Positions 29,254 to 37,676 of a stretch of DNA of 64,000 nt are shown one piece after another; positions within the stretch are counted from its first letter, which is position 1, and every line of letters begins with the position of its first letter. The position numbers and the translations under genes are program-made. The notes under the pieces are model-generated. The model ran no database searches. It was not told where the DNA came from and saw only the letters and a list, made by a program, of their open reading frames with translations. The stretch is from Cellulomonas cellasea (GTDB taxonomy: Bacteria > Actinomycetota > Actinomycetes > Actinomycetales > Cellulomonadaceae), in assembly GCF_006538745.1 (NCBI RefSeq), contig NZ_BJLR01000017.1, positions 62,001-126,000 of the forward strand, read 5' to 3'.

Positions 29254-30497
29254 GCGTCGTCCTTCCCCTCGGACGAGGCGTGCCCGGGCGCGCCGGCGGG
29301 CGCACCGGACCGCCGGAGCGCGAGCACCGTGAGGTCGTCGGGCCGCTCGACGCCCGCGGGGGCGAGCGCGAGGACGCGGTCGACGGCGTCCTGCGCCGAC
29401 GTCGCGCCGCGCACGGCGTCGCCGACCCGGTCGACCGACGCGAGCGTGCCGTCGAGCACGTCGAGGACCCCGTCGCTGAACGTCACGAGCAGGTCGCCCG
29501 GCGCGAGGGCCAGGCGCGTGACGAGCCGCTCGCCGACGTACTCCGGGATGCCGAGCGGCGGCCCGGTCGACGTGAGCCGCCGCACCCCGCCGCCGTCGGC
29601 CGGCACCAGGAGGCTCAGGCCGTGCCCGGCGTCGACGTAGGACAGCTCGTGCGCCGTGGTGTCGAGCCGCGCGTGGAACGCCGTCACGAAGCTCCCCGAG
29701 CCCAGCAGGTCGGGCTCGACGGCGGCCTGGGTGTCGGCGAGCGCGCCGTCGACGCCGCGCGCCCGGCTGCTCGCGCGCAGCACCGCCCGGACCGTCGCGG
29801 CGATGATCGCGGCGCCCATGCCCTTGCCCATGACGTCCGCGAGCGTGACCGTGACGCCGCCGGGGACGACGTCCCAGTCGTAGAAGTCGCCGCCGACCGC
29901 GCGCGCGGGCAGGCACGCGCCGGCGACGTCGTAGCCGTCGAGCACCGGGGGAGCGGCGGGCAGCAGCCCGGCCTGCACCGACGCCGCGCGCTCGAGCTCG
30001 GCCTCGACGATGAGCTCCTTCTCGACCCACCGCGCGAGGTCGCCGAGCAGCGCGCGGTCGGCGGCTGAGAACTCCCGCGGCCGGTCGTCCGCGACGCACA
30101 GGGTCCCGACGCGGTGGCCGCCGGGCGCGACGAGCGGCTGGCCGGCGTAGAACCGCAGGCGCGGGTCGCCCGCGACGTACGGGTTCGCGCTGTACCGCGG
30201 GTCGGCGCTCGCGTCCTCGACGACGAACGTCGCGGGCTCCGCGATCGCCATCGAGCAGAACGAGTGCCGGCGCGGGATCTGCGTGACCGCGGTGCCGATG
30301 TGCGCCTTGTAGAACAGCCGGTCGGCGTCGACCAGCGAGACCATCGCGTTGGGCACGTGGAAGAGCTGCTGCGCGAGCCGCGCGACGCGGTCGAACCGCT
30401 CCTCGGGCTCCGTGTCGAGCACCCCGAGACGGCGCACGGCGGCGACGCGCTCGTGCTCCGCGACCCGGTCGCTCTGCCCCTGCTGCGCTCCCCCCAT
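29250..30497 (-). CDS. GAF-SpoIIE (PP2C-like) serine phosphatase, first gene of the GT2 operon
   Basis: A 415-residue soluble protein: GAF domain (about 20-165; VLDTEPEERFDRVARLA, FCSMAIA, FYAGQPL) and PPM/SpoIIE domain (about 190-400). Metal-binding segments GGDFYDW, LADVMGKGMGAA, YVDAGHG and TFSDGV are intact. It should dephosphorylate STAS proteins in response to a small ligand or redox signal bound by GAF. The start is supported by TACCGT 6 nt upstream (leaderless type). ATGA overlap with GT2 makes this a coupled unit. It is clearly paralogous to 42192-43355. Confidence 0.9.
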   Translation of the reverse strand: MGGAQQGQSDRVAEHERVAAVRRLGVLDTEPEERFDRVARLAQQLFHVPNAMVSLVDADRLFYKAHIGTAVTQIPRRHSFCSMAIAEPATFVVEDASADPRYSANPYVAGDPRLRFYAGQPLVAPGGHRVGTLCVADDRPREFSAADRALLGDLARWVEKELIVEAELERAASVQAGLLPAAPPVLDGYDVAGACLPARAVGGDFYDWDVVPGGVTVTLADVMGKGMGAAIIAATVRAVLRASSRARGVDGALADTQAAVEPDLLGSGSFVTAFHARLDTTAHELSYVDAGHGLSLLVPADGGGVRRLTSTGPPLGIPEYVGERLVTRLALAPGDLLVTFSDGVLDVLDGTLASVDRVGDAVRGATSAQDAVDRVLALAPAGVERPDDLTVLALRRSGAPAGAPGHASSEGKDDA

Positions 30498-30503
30498 GCG
30501 CCG

Positions 30504-30509
30504 ACGGTA
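30504..30509 (-). promoter_or_regulatory. -10 element TACCGT for the phosphatase-GT2-STAS-kinase operon
   Basis: TACCGT ends 6 nt before the ATG at 30497, the spacing expected for a leaderless transcript. No clear -35. The 330-nt gap up to 30827 otherwise holds only this element and the arabinanase terminator. Confidence 0.5.
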
Positions 30510-30751
30510 ACCAGCGGATCGGGCTGCTGCGCGACCAGTCCCACCCCGCGCGCGCCGCGGTGCCGGGTTCCTCCCGGTGCGGTCCGATTGGTCCCCCCGA
30601 ACTGGTCGGACGCCCACCTCCGGGAGCCGGGAACACCGGCAGGGCTGCGTCTGTTGGGACAGGTGCGCACCGGTTCATGACCCCCGGGCTCACCCATCGC
30701 CGCCACGAGCGGCCCCGCGCCGTGAGGCGTCTGCCGGTGCGCACCCACGTC

Positions 30752-30786
30752 CGACGGGCGGCAGCCGAGGTGGCTGCCGCCCGTCG
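30752..30786 (-). terminator. 15-bp hairpin terminator of the GH43 gene
   Basis: CGACGGGCGGCAGCC, a 5-nt loop, then the perfect complement, 42 nt after the arabinanase stop. It separates that gene from the GT2 operon on the same strand. Confidence 0.65.
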
Positions 30787-30827
30787 CCGTTCGCGGGTGC
30801 GTCGGGTCGCGTCGCGCCCGGGGTCCC

Positions 30828-32276
30828 TCAGTACACGTACGGCCAGCCGGCGGCGTCCCAGCCGAGGAGGTTGACCCCGAGCTGGGGTGCCCCCGAGTCC
30901 GTGTAGTAGTGGTAGAAGAGCACGTCGCCGTCGGTGTCGGCGAGCACCGCGGAGTGGCCCGGTCCGTGGATCGACCCGCGGCCCGCGAGCACCTCGGTGC
31001 CGCCGCCGCTCGTCATCCGCGTGCCGTTGCGGTCGACGTACGGCCCCGTGATCGAGGTCGAGCGGCCGACGGCGATCCGGTACGTGCTCTGGGCGCCCTT
31101 GCAGCACGCGTCGAACGACACGAACTGGTAGTAGTACCCGCCGCGGTGGATGATGTCGGGCGCCTCGATGCCGGCGCTGCGCGACGCGATCGAGTGCATC
31201 GCGGTGCCGGACCGCAGGCCCGTCGCCGGGTTGATCTCGATGAGCTTGATGCCCGACCAGAACGACCCGAAGCTCATCCACACGCGGCCCTGCGCGTCGG
31301 TCACGATGTCGGGGTCGATCGCGTTGTAGTTGCTCGACGCGGTCGTGCTGACGACCAGACCGCGGTTGGTCCACGTCCCGGCGTCGCCGCTGGGGCTCGT
31401 CGCGAGGTAGATGCCCGAGCTGCTCGTCCCGAAGGACGACGCCGAGTAGTACAGCCAGTACTGCCCGTTGCGGTAGGTCAGGTCGGGGGCCCAGACGTCG
31501 CCCGTGGTGTGCTGCGAGGTCCACGGCGTGCCGTTCGGGAACGCGGAGCCGGCGGCGGACCAGGAGGTGCGGTCGCGCGAGGTCTTCAGCGGGATCCCGC
31601 GACCGGTCGTCGCGACGAGGTAGGTGCCGTCGGGGCGCTTGACGACCGTCGGGTCGTGCGCGCCGATGTTGCCCGTGACGGCGCCCGGCCCGGGGTAGGC
31701 GGCGGGCGGCGTGCCGGTGCCGCCCGTGGGGGTGGGCGTGGGGGTCGTGCCGCCCGCGGTCCACTGCTGGTTGGTCCGGCCGTTGCAGGTCCACAGCGCG
31801 ACAGCGGTGCCGTTGGCCGTGCGCGCGCTGGTGACGTCGAGGCACAGCCCCGAGCGCGGGTGCACGAGCGAGCGGTTCGCGCCCCACGCGAACCGCTGGT
31901 TCTCGCTGCCGGTGCAGCTCCACGAGATGAGCGCGGTGCCGGCCGTGGTGCCCCACTCGAACGCGTCGAGGCAGCGGGTGCCGTCGTGCGTGCGGAGCTC
32001 TCCGGCGGACGTCAGCGTCCAGCCCTGCCCGGCGACGCCGTTGCAGTCCCAGATCTGGATCGCGGCGCCGGCGGTCGTGCTGTTGTCGCGCACCTCGAGG
32101 CACCGGCCCGACTGCACGCCGACGAGCGTGGGCGGGGCGGCCTGCGCGGCCGGGGCCATCGTGAGGAGCGCGCCCGCGGCGAGCGCGGCGGTCGCGACGG
32201 TGGCGGCGAGGCGCCGCAGGGAACGGGTCGGGGTGGGGCGGTGGTCGGTGGTCGGGCGGGAAGGACTGCCGGGCAT
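30828..32276 (-). CDS. Secreted GH43 endo-arabinanase with N-terminal ricin-type (CBM13) domain
   Basis: A 482-residue protein. The signal peptide ends near residue 47. A ricin-B/CBM13 domain (about 50-172) has three repeats ending QGW, QRF and QQW, each with paired Cys. After a Pro/Thr linker comes GH43 (about 203-482) with base Asp208 (AHDP), pKa modulator Asp321 (NAIDP) and acid Glu371 (GIEAP). The subfamily matches arabinan endo-1,5-alpha-L-arabinanases. GGAG lies 6 nt before the ATG. A clear promoter with a LacI-like operator precedes it, so it is probably induced by arabinan fragments. Confidence 0.93.
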   Translation of the reverse strand: MPGSPSRPTTDHRPTPTRSLRRLAATVATAALAAGALLTMAPAAQAAPPTLVGVQSGRCLEVRDNSTTAGAAIQIWDCNGVAGQGWTLTSAGELRTHDGTRCLDAFEWGTTAGTALISWSCTGSENQRFAWGANRSLVHPRSGLCLDVTSARTANGTAVALWTCNGRTNQQWTAGGTTPTPTPTGGTGTPPAAYPGPGAVTGNIGAHDPTVVKRPDGTYLVATTGRGIPLKTSRDRTSWSAAGSAFPNGTPWTSQHTTGDVWAPDLTYRNGQYWLYYSASSFGTSSSGIYLATSPSGDAGTWTNRGLVVSTTASSNYNAIDPDIVTDAQGRVWMSFGSFWSGIKLIEINPATGLRSGTAMHSIASRSAGIEAPDIIHRGGYYYQFVSFDACCKGAQSTYRIAVGRSTSITGPYVDRNGTRMTSGGGTEVLAGRGSIHGPGHSAVLADTDGDVLFYHYYTDSGAPQLGVNLLGWDAAGWPYVY

Positions 32277-32396
32277 GAGGGCTCCTGCACGTCGGGGACG
32301 CCGCGGGGGCGGCGTCCGGTCCGGGTCGGCGACGTCGGTGTCGCGGACGTCCACGCCGGGCGCTGCGTGATCGTGCGAGGGCGCCCGGTCGGTCGG

Positions 32397-32436
32397 ATGT
32401 GACCGCTAACATAGGGACTCGGAAAGTTTCGGTCAA
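32397..32436 (-). promoter_or_regulatory. Arabinanase promoter with LacI-type operator over the -10
   Basis: Read on the minus strand: TTGACC (32436-32431), 17-nt spacer, TATGTT (32413-32408). The imperfect palindrome ATGTTAGC-GGTCACAT (32412-32397, 6 of 8 symmetric pairs) covers the -10. It resembles LacI-family sites of the ATGTTAGCGCTAACAT type, known before actinobacterial arabinose-related genes. The leader is about 125 nt. The remaining sequence to 32766 shows no gene. Confidence 0.65.
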
Positions 32437-32766
32437 CGATGTAAACGGTTCGTGGGGAGATTCTCATCAGGCCCCCGCGTCGCCTCGGCCGGAGGGCCGC
32501 GGGGCGTGCGCCGCGGGCTCCCCGGGACAGGCGCGGCGACCGTCCGCACCTGCGCAGGAGCATGTTCTGGCGCTGCGCGGCGGCACTCGGTGCACCAGCG
32601 CCGCGGCCTCCGTCGGGCCGCTGCCGCGGGGGTCTCGCTGCGTGGACCCCCGGTTGCAGGCCTCATCGGGCCTTGTGACGGTGGACGGGACCGAAGGCGT
32701 CGACCGCGCGGCCCGAGAGGGCTGTGGCCGGCCGGCGTCCTCACCGGCAACGAGAGGAGAGCACCC

Positions 32767-33048
32767 GTGCTCACCCTGACCGACAACGCCCGCAGCGCCG
32801 TCGAGGACCTGGCCACCCAGGCCGGCCTCCCCGACACCGGGGGCCTCCGCATCGCGGAGTCCACCGAGCGCGCGGGCTCCCTCGAGCTCGCCCTGGTCGC
32901 GGCGCCCACGCCCGGCGACGACGTCGTGACCGCGGGCCGCGCGACCGTGTACGTGGCCCCGGAGACGACCGACGCGCTGGCGGACCAGCAGCTCGACGCG
33001 GAGGGCACCGACGCGGGGGCCGGCTTCCGGCTCGCGCCGCAGGAGTAG
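32767..33048 (+). CDS. HesB/IscA-like small protein without cysteines
   Basis: A 93-residue protein starting VLTLTDNARSAVEDLATQAGLPDTGGLRI, matching the actinobacterial HesB-like (A-type carrier fold) family. The three Cys that bind iron-sulfur clusters in true IscA/SufA are absent; the whole protein has no Cys. It is therefore unlikely to carry a cluster. The GTG has GAGGAG about 6 nt upstream. It is monocistronic, with a hairpin after it. Confidence 0.75.
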   Translation: MLTLTDNARSAVEDLATQAGLPDTGGLRIAESTERAGSLELALVAAPTPGDDVVTAGRATVYVAPETTDALADQQLDAEGTDAGAGFRLAPQE

Positions 33049-33079
33049 CAGCAGACGACCCGGCTCGCGCCGGGGTGGA

Positions 33080-33113
33080 CGAGGGGTGGCGCCGGGTACG
33101 GCGCCACCCCTCG
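33080..33113 (+). terminator. 14-bp hairpin terminator after the HesB-like gene
   Basis: CGAGGGGTGGCGCC, a 6-nt loop, then the perfect complement, 31 nt after the stop. The 326-nt gap to the next gene holds this hairpin, an 8-bp repeat array and a promoter-like element. Confidence 0.7.
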
Positions 33114-33159
33114 CCGCGTCGGTGGCCCGGCCGGTGCGGGACGGGCGGCCGCGCCGGAG

Positions 33160-33199
33160 CGTCGCCGCGTCGCCGCGTCGCTGCGTCGCCGCGTCGCCG
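33160..33199. repeat. Five tandem 8-bp repeats (GTCGCCGC)
   Basis: Five copies with one or two substitutions in the intergenic gap. A simple-sequence tract, with no coding or CRISPR character. Confidence 0.7.
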
Positions 33200-33335
33200 G
33201 GCCGCCGTGCTGGCGCCCGTCCGACACGCTCCCCTCCCGCCGACGCGCAGCCGCACGGGGTACGCCGTCATCCTCACGGCGTACCGCGCGGGCCCCCCGA
33301 CTTGGTCCCCGCGGGCCTCCCGGAGCCCCCGGACC

Positions 33336-33350
33336 CGCTCCTACGTTCGA
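33336..33350 (+). promoter_or_regulatory. Second copy of the 15-bp element CGCTCCTACGTTCGA
   Basis: Identical to 2271-2285. It contains the -10-like TACGTT and ends 24 nt before the ABC ATPase start, so it is probably the promoter core of the transporter/two-component operon. Confidence 0.45.
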
Positions 33351-33374
33351 AGCACACCGAACGCAGGAGGACGC

Positions 33375-34361
33375 ATGATCGAGGCCACAGGGCTCACGAA
33401 GAGGTACGGGGACAAGACCGCCGTCGACGGGCTGACCTTCACGGTCCGGCCCGGGCGGGTCACCGGGTTCCTCGGACCCAACGGTGCGGGCAAGTCCACG
33501 ACGATGCGGATGATCGTCGGGCTCGACCGGCCCACCGGGGGAACCGTGACCGTCAACGGCAAGCCGTACGCGCAGCACCGCGCGCCGCTCGGGGAGGTCG
33601 GCACGCTGCTCGAGGCCAAGGCCGTGCACACCGGCCGGTCCGCCCGCAGCCACCTGCTCGCGCAGGCCACGACCCACGGGATCGACCCGCGCCGGGTCGA
33701 CGAGGTCATCGAGGCGACGGGGCTCGCGTCCGTGGCGAAGAAGCGCGCCGGGACGTTCTCGCTCGGCATGGGCCAGCGGCTCGGCATCGCGTCGGCGCTG
33801 CTCGGCGACCCGCAGACGCTCATCCTCGACGAGCCGGTCAACGGGCTCGACCCCGAGGGCGTGCTGTGGGTGCGCCACCTGCTCCGCGGGCTCGCCGCCG
33901 AGGGCCGGACGGTCTTCCTCTCCTCGCACCTCATGAGCGAGATGGCGCTGACCGCCGACCACCTGATCGTGGTCGGGCGGGGGCGGCTCGTCGCGGACGC
34001 ACCGGTCCAGGAGATCGTCGCCCGCGCGAGCTCGACGACCGTCCGGGTGCGCACGCCGTCCGCCGCCGAGCTGGAGGCGGTGCTCGCGCGGCAGCCCGGG
34101 ACCGGGGTGACGTCCGTCGCGCACGACCTGATCGAGGTCACCGGCAGCTCCGCACCGCAGATCGCCGCGGTCGCCGCGCACGCGGGCCTGGTCCTGCACG
34201 AGCTCACGCCCGTGCAGAGCTCGCTCGAGGACGCCTACATGCAGCTCACCGCCTCCGAGGTCGAGTACCGCTCGACCACGGCCGACACCCCCGCCCCCGA
34301 CGCGACCGTCCTCGCCCGGCCCGCCGGGTCCACCCGTCCCACCTCAGGAGCCCACCGATGA
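33375..34361 (+). CDS. ABC-2 transporter ATP-binding protein
   Basis: A 328-residue ATPase with Walker A GPNGAGKST (near 35-43), signature-type FSLGMGQRLG, Walker B LILDEPVNGLDPEG and H-loop SSHLMSE. It belongs to the CcmA/drug-resistance (DrrA-like) exporters. The C-terminal tail beyond residue 290 is Pro/Thr rich. GGAGG lies 6 nt before the ATG. ATGA overlaps the permease gene, then a histidine kinase and regulator follow: the usual layout of antibiotic- or envelope-stress exporters controlled by their own two-component system. Confidence 0.93.
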   Translation: MIEATGLTKRYGDKTAVDGLTFTVRPGRVTGFLGPNGAGKSTTMRMIVGLDRPTGGTVTVNGKPYAQHRAPLGEVGTLLEAKAVHTGRSARSHLLAQATTHGIDPRRVDEVIEATGLASVAKKRAGTFSLGMGQRLGIASALLGDPQTLILDEPVNGLDPEGVLWVRHLLRGLAAEGRTVFLSSHLMSEMALTADHLIVVGRGRLVADAPVQEIVARASSTTVRVRTPSAAELEAVLARQPGTGVTSVAHDLIEVTGSSAPQIAAVAAHAGLVLHELTPVQSSLEDAYMQLTASEVEYRSTTADTPAPDATVLARPAGSTRPTSGAHR

Positions 34362-35209
34362 CCGCCCTCGTCGTCCCCGGCGCCGCGGCGCCCGCCCGCC
34401 GCCGCGTGACCGTGCACCCCTCGACCTTTCCCCGGCTCGTCGCCGCCGAGTGGGTCAAGCTCCGCTCGCTGCGCTCGACCTGGTGGACGCTCGTGCTCGG
34501 CGCCCTCGTCGTCCCGGCGTTCGCCGCCTCCCGCATGTCGAGCATCTCCGCCGTGCCGGAGGCGGTGGGCAGCCCCTACCTCGTGGGCGCGGTCTACGTC
34601 ACGTCCGGGGTGGCGCTCGCCCAGCTCGTGTTCTGCACGCTCGGGGTGCTGTCGGTCGCCGGCGAGTACGGCACCGGGCAGATCCGCTCGACGCTCGCCG
34701 CGGCGCCCACCCGGGTCCCCGCACTGGCCGCCAAGCTGCTCGTCGCCGTGCTCGCGGTCATGGCGGCGTCGCTCGTCGCCGTGCTCGCGGCCTGGGCCGC
34801 GAGCGCGCCGTGGTTCGAGGCCACCGGCATGTCGGTCGACCTCACGCGCGGACAGGACCTGCGGATCGTCCTGGGCGTGCCGCTCTACCTGGGTGCCGTG
34901 ACGGCACTCGCGTTCGGGATCGGCGCGATCGTGCGCAGCTCCGCCGCGGGCATCGCCGCGGTGCTGGGCCTGCTGCTCGTCGTCGAGAACGCGCTCGCGT
35001 CGATCCCGTGGACGCCGATCCAGACGCTCGCCGCGCACCTCCCGGCGAGCGCGGGCAGCCGGCTCCTGCAGGCCGACGAGGTCGGCTCGGTCATCACGGT
35101 GTCGAGCACGACGGACCTGACGCCGTGGCAGGGCTACGGCGTGCTGCTCGCCTGGGTCGCCGCGGTGCTCGTGGTCGCGGGCGTGCTGCTCCGCCGGCGC
35201 GACGCGTGA
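34358..35209 (+). CDS. ABC-2 transporter permease
   Basis: A 283-residue protein with six membrane segments. The N-terminal cytoplasmic stretch FPRLVAAEWVKLRSLRSTWWTL is the usual ABC-2 permease coupling/elbow segment, and EYGTGQIRSTLAAAPTR is the conserved loop of this group. It works with the ATPase encoded just upstream (4-nt overlap) to export an unknown compound or lipid. Confidence 0.92.
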   Translation: MTALVVPGAAAPARRRVTVHPSTFPRLVAAEWVKLRSLRSTWWTLVLGALVVPAFAASRMSSISAVPEAVGSPYLVGAVYVTSGVALAQLVFCTLGVLSVAGEYGTGQIRSTLAAAPTRVPALAAKLLVAVLAVMAASLVAVLAAWAASAPWFEATGMSVDLTRGQDLRIVLGVPLYLGAVTALAFGIGAIVRSSAAGIAAVLGLLLVVENALASIPWTPIQTLAAHLPASAGSRLLQADEVGSVITVSSTTDLTPWQGYGVLLAWVAAVLVVAGVLLRRRDA

Positions 35210-35364
35210 GCATGGTCCTCGGCGCGGGGGCGGGCGGCCCGGTGGCGGCCCGCCCCGCTGCGGCGCCCGGTGCGGCGCCCGGCGCGGGCGGCCGCCTCGC
35301 TGCGCCGTCCGACGTCACCCGCCGCCTCGCTGCGGCCCCCGGACCGACCTGGGAGAGTGCTCCG

Positions 35365-36873
35365 GTGGAGGCAGCCGGCGGTCAGGGCGGGGCGCGTGCG
35401 GGGCGGGCGACGCCGGCGCCGGTGTTCACCGAGCAGTCCGCGCGCCGCCGCGGGCCCGTGCGCCGGTTCCTCGTCCGGCACCCCGCCGTGACGGACGCGC
35501 TGCTCGCGCTGGTCTTCCTCGGCTGGGCCGGGCTCATCGGCCTCGGCGCCGACTCGATGTACGCGCTGTCCGCGTACCTCGGCGGCGAGCGCGTCCTGCA
35601 GATGCAGACCGTGCTCCTCGCGCTCATGGTCGTGGGCGCCGCGGCGCTGATGTGGCGCCGCCGCCGGCCCGTGGTGGTCGCCGGGGTCATGGGCGTGCTC
35701 GCCGTGGCCGCGCTGGCCGCAGCCGGTGCGACGTCGGGGTTCGAGCTCGGGCTCGCCCTCGCGCTCTACACCGTCGCCGCCGCGTCGTCGCCCCGCATCA
35801 CATGGGTGACCGCCGCGGCGACCGTGAGCGCCTGCCTCGTCGCGGCGCGCGTCCTCGACCTCCCGGCCACGGTCGGTGCCATCGCGATGGGCGTCGACCC
35901 CGCGATCGGGACCGACCTGGAGGCGGCGACCCGGCAGGCCCAGGCCGGCGGCTTCCTGCAGAGCGCCGTCTGGTACCAGACCGCGGCGCCCGTCCTCGTG
36001 CTCGCGCTGCTGGCGGTCGCCGTGGGGACGAGCGCGCGCAACCAGCGCCTGCACCTCGCCGCGTTCGTCGAGCAGGCCAACGCGCTCGCGCGCGAGCAGG
36101 AGCAGCGCGCGCTCGTCGCCCAGGCGGCCGAGCGCGCCCGCATCGCCCGCGAGATGCACGACGTCGTCGCGCACAGCATCTCGGTGATGATCGCCCTCGG
36201 CGGCGGTGCCCGGGCGGCGGTCGACTGGGCGCCGGACCGGTCCCGCGAGGCGCTCGACGAGCTCGTCGCCACCGGCCGGGCCGCGCTCGGGGACGTCCGG
36301 CGCGTGCTCGGCGTGCTGCACGACGACGGCCCCCGCCCGCCGGCGCTCACGGCGCGGCCCGGGGACGACGCCGGTCCGGCGGACGGCCGCCCCGACAACC
36401 CACGCGCCGGGGACGTGCGCACGGGCAGCACCGACGCGGTGCACGGCGACGACCCGACGCCGTTCGAGCCGCAGCCGAGCAGCGTCGACCTCGGCGCGCT
36501 CGTCGAGCGGTTCCGGTCCGCGGGCCTGCCGGTCCGGACCACCGGGCTCGCGGACACGGGGCTCACCGAGCTCGACGCGAACCGCCAGCTCGCGGTCTAC
36601 CGGGTCGTGCAGGAGGCGCTGACGAACGTGCTGCGCCACGCGCCCGGCACGCCGGCCGTCGACGTCGCGGTGCGCCGCGACGCCGGGACGGTCGAGGTCG
36701 TGGTGACCGACGGGGGCCCGACCCTGCCGGTCGACGCGAGCCCCGGCTCCCAGCGCGGGCTCGTCGGGATGTGCGAGCGCGTCGCGGCGTTCGGCGGCGA
36801 GGTCGAGACCGGGCCGTACGGTCGGGGGTGGCGCGTGCGCGCGCTGCTGCCGTCGGACGAGGGAGACGCATGA
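35365..36873 (+). CDS. Sensor histidine kinase (HisKA_3, NarL-type system)
   Basis: A 502-residue protein with five membrane segments (about 45-210). A dimerisation/phospho-acceptor helix follows, AERARIAREMHDVVAHSISVMI, whose His is the phosphorylation site, and then a HATPase_c domain with N-box EALTNVLRHA and G-box TDGGPT. The start is uncertain: GTG 35365 has GGGAGAG 6 nt upstream, while GTG 35206 would overlap the permease stop (GTGA) and add 53 low-complexity residues. It overlaps the regulator gene by 4 nt. It has no large extracellular loop, so it probably senses within the membrane. Confidence 0.9.
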   Translation: MEAAGGQGGARAGRATPAPVFTEQSARRRGPVRRFLVRHPAVTDALLALVFLGWAGLIGLGADSMYALSAYLGGERVLQMQTVLLALMVVGAAALMWRRRRPVVVAGVMGVLAVAALAAAGATSGFELGLALALYTVAAASSPRITWVTAAATVSACLVAARVLDLPATVGAIAMGVDPAIGTDLEAATRQAQAGGFLQSAVWYQTAAPVLVLALLAVAVGTSARNQRLHLAAFVEQANALAREQEQRALVAQAAERARIAREMHDVVAHSISVMIALGGGARAAVDWAPDRSREALDELVATGRAALGDVRRVLGVLHDDGPRPPALTARPGDDAGPADGRPDNPRAGDVRTGSTDAVHGDDPTPFEPQPSSVDLGALVERFRSAGLPVRTTGLADTGLTELDANRQLAVYRVVQEALTNVLRHAPGTPAVDVAVRRDAGTVEVVVTDGGPTLPVDASPGSQRGLVGMCERVAAFGGEVETGPYGRGWRVRALLPSDEGDA

Positions 36874-37541
36874 CGAGGGTCCTGCTGGTGGACGACCAGG
36901 CGCTCGTGCGCATGGGCTTCCGGCTCGTGCTCGAGAGCGCGGGGGACATCGACGTCGTCGGCGAGGCGGGCGACGGGAAGGCCGCGTTCGAGCAGGTCGG
37001 GCCGCTGCGGCCCGAGGTCGTCGTGATGGACGTGCGCATGCCGCGCGTCAACGGCATCGAGGCCACCCGGAGCATCGTCGCGACGTACCCGGACGTGCGC
37101 GTGCTCATCCTCACGACGTTCGACCTCGACGAGTACGCGTTCGCGGCGCTGCGGGCCGGGGCCAGCGGGTTCCTGCTCAAGGACGCCGCGCCCGACGACC
37201 TCGTGACCGCCGTCCGCACGATCGCGTCGGGCGACGCCGTCGTGTCCCCGCGCGTCACGCGCCGCATGCTCGAGATGTTCGCCGACCGGATGCCCGAGGC
37301 GGGGGACGACCCCGACGCCGTGCACCCGCGCCTCGCGGACCTCACGCCGCGCGAGATCGAGGTGCTGCGCTGCGTCGCGGACGGCGACTCCAACGCCGAG
37401 ATCGCCGAGCGGCTGTTCCTCTCCGAGGCCACCGTGAAGACGCACATCGGGCGCATCCTCGCCAAGCTCGCGGTGCGGGACCGGGTGCAGGCCGTCGTGC
37501 TCGCCTACGAGACGGGGCTCGTGCGCGCCGGGACGGGCTGA
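36870..37541 (+). CDS. NarL/LuxR-family response regulator
   Basis: A 223-residue protein with a receiver domain (acidic pair Asp8-Asp9, phospho-acceptor Asp54 in VVVMDVRMP, switch Thr, Lys in LLKDAAP) and a LuxR-type HTH (about 155-215; LTPREIEVLRCVADGDSNAEIAERLFLSEATVKTHIGRILAKL). It is the last gene of the ABC/two-component operon and probably activates that operon. Confidence 0.95.
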   Translation: MTRVLLVDDQALVRMGFRLVLESAGDIDVVGEAGDGKAAFEQVGPLRPEVVVMDVRMPRVNGIEATRSIVATYPDVRVLILTTFDLDEYAFAALRAGASGFLLKDAAPDDLVTAVRTIASGDAVVSPRVTRRMLEMFADRMPEAGDDPDAVHPRLADLTPREIEVLRCVADGDSNAEIAERLFLSEATVKTHIGRILAKLAVRDRVQAVVLAYETGLVRAGTG

Positions 37542-37676
37542 GGCGCGGCGGCCCGGTGCCCGATCGGGACGCCCGCGTGCGCGAACGCGCGCCCTCGCGG
37601 TCCTTGCCCGCAGGTGAGCCCGCGAGCAGCGTGGGCGACGGGGGGAGCCGCCCTCCACGGACCCGGGGAGGCCGCG

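Noticed and set aside
27250-32436. A 1728-codon open frame spanning the GT2, phosphatase and arabinanase regions
   Set aside because: Only the part after ATG 29253 encodes GT2. The rest is Arg/Ala/Pro-rich antisense or out-of-frame sequence over the phosphatase and arabinanase genes, a usual artefact at this GC content.
33160-33199. Possible CRISPR-like array
   Set aside because: Units are 8 bp, contiguous and without spacers.
35212-35364. N-terminal extension of the histidine kinase from ATG 35212 or GTG 35206
   Set aside because: The extension is low-complexity Gly/Ala/Pro sequence without a ribosome site, whereas GTG 35365 has GGGAGAG upstream. Kept as an alternative only, because of the GTGA overlap.
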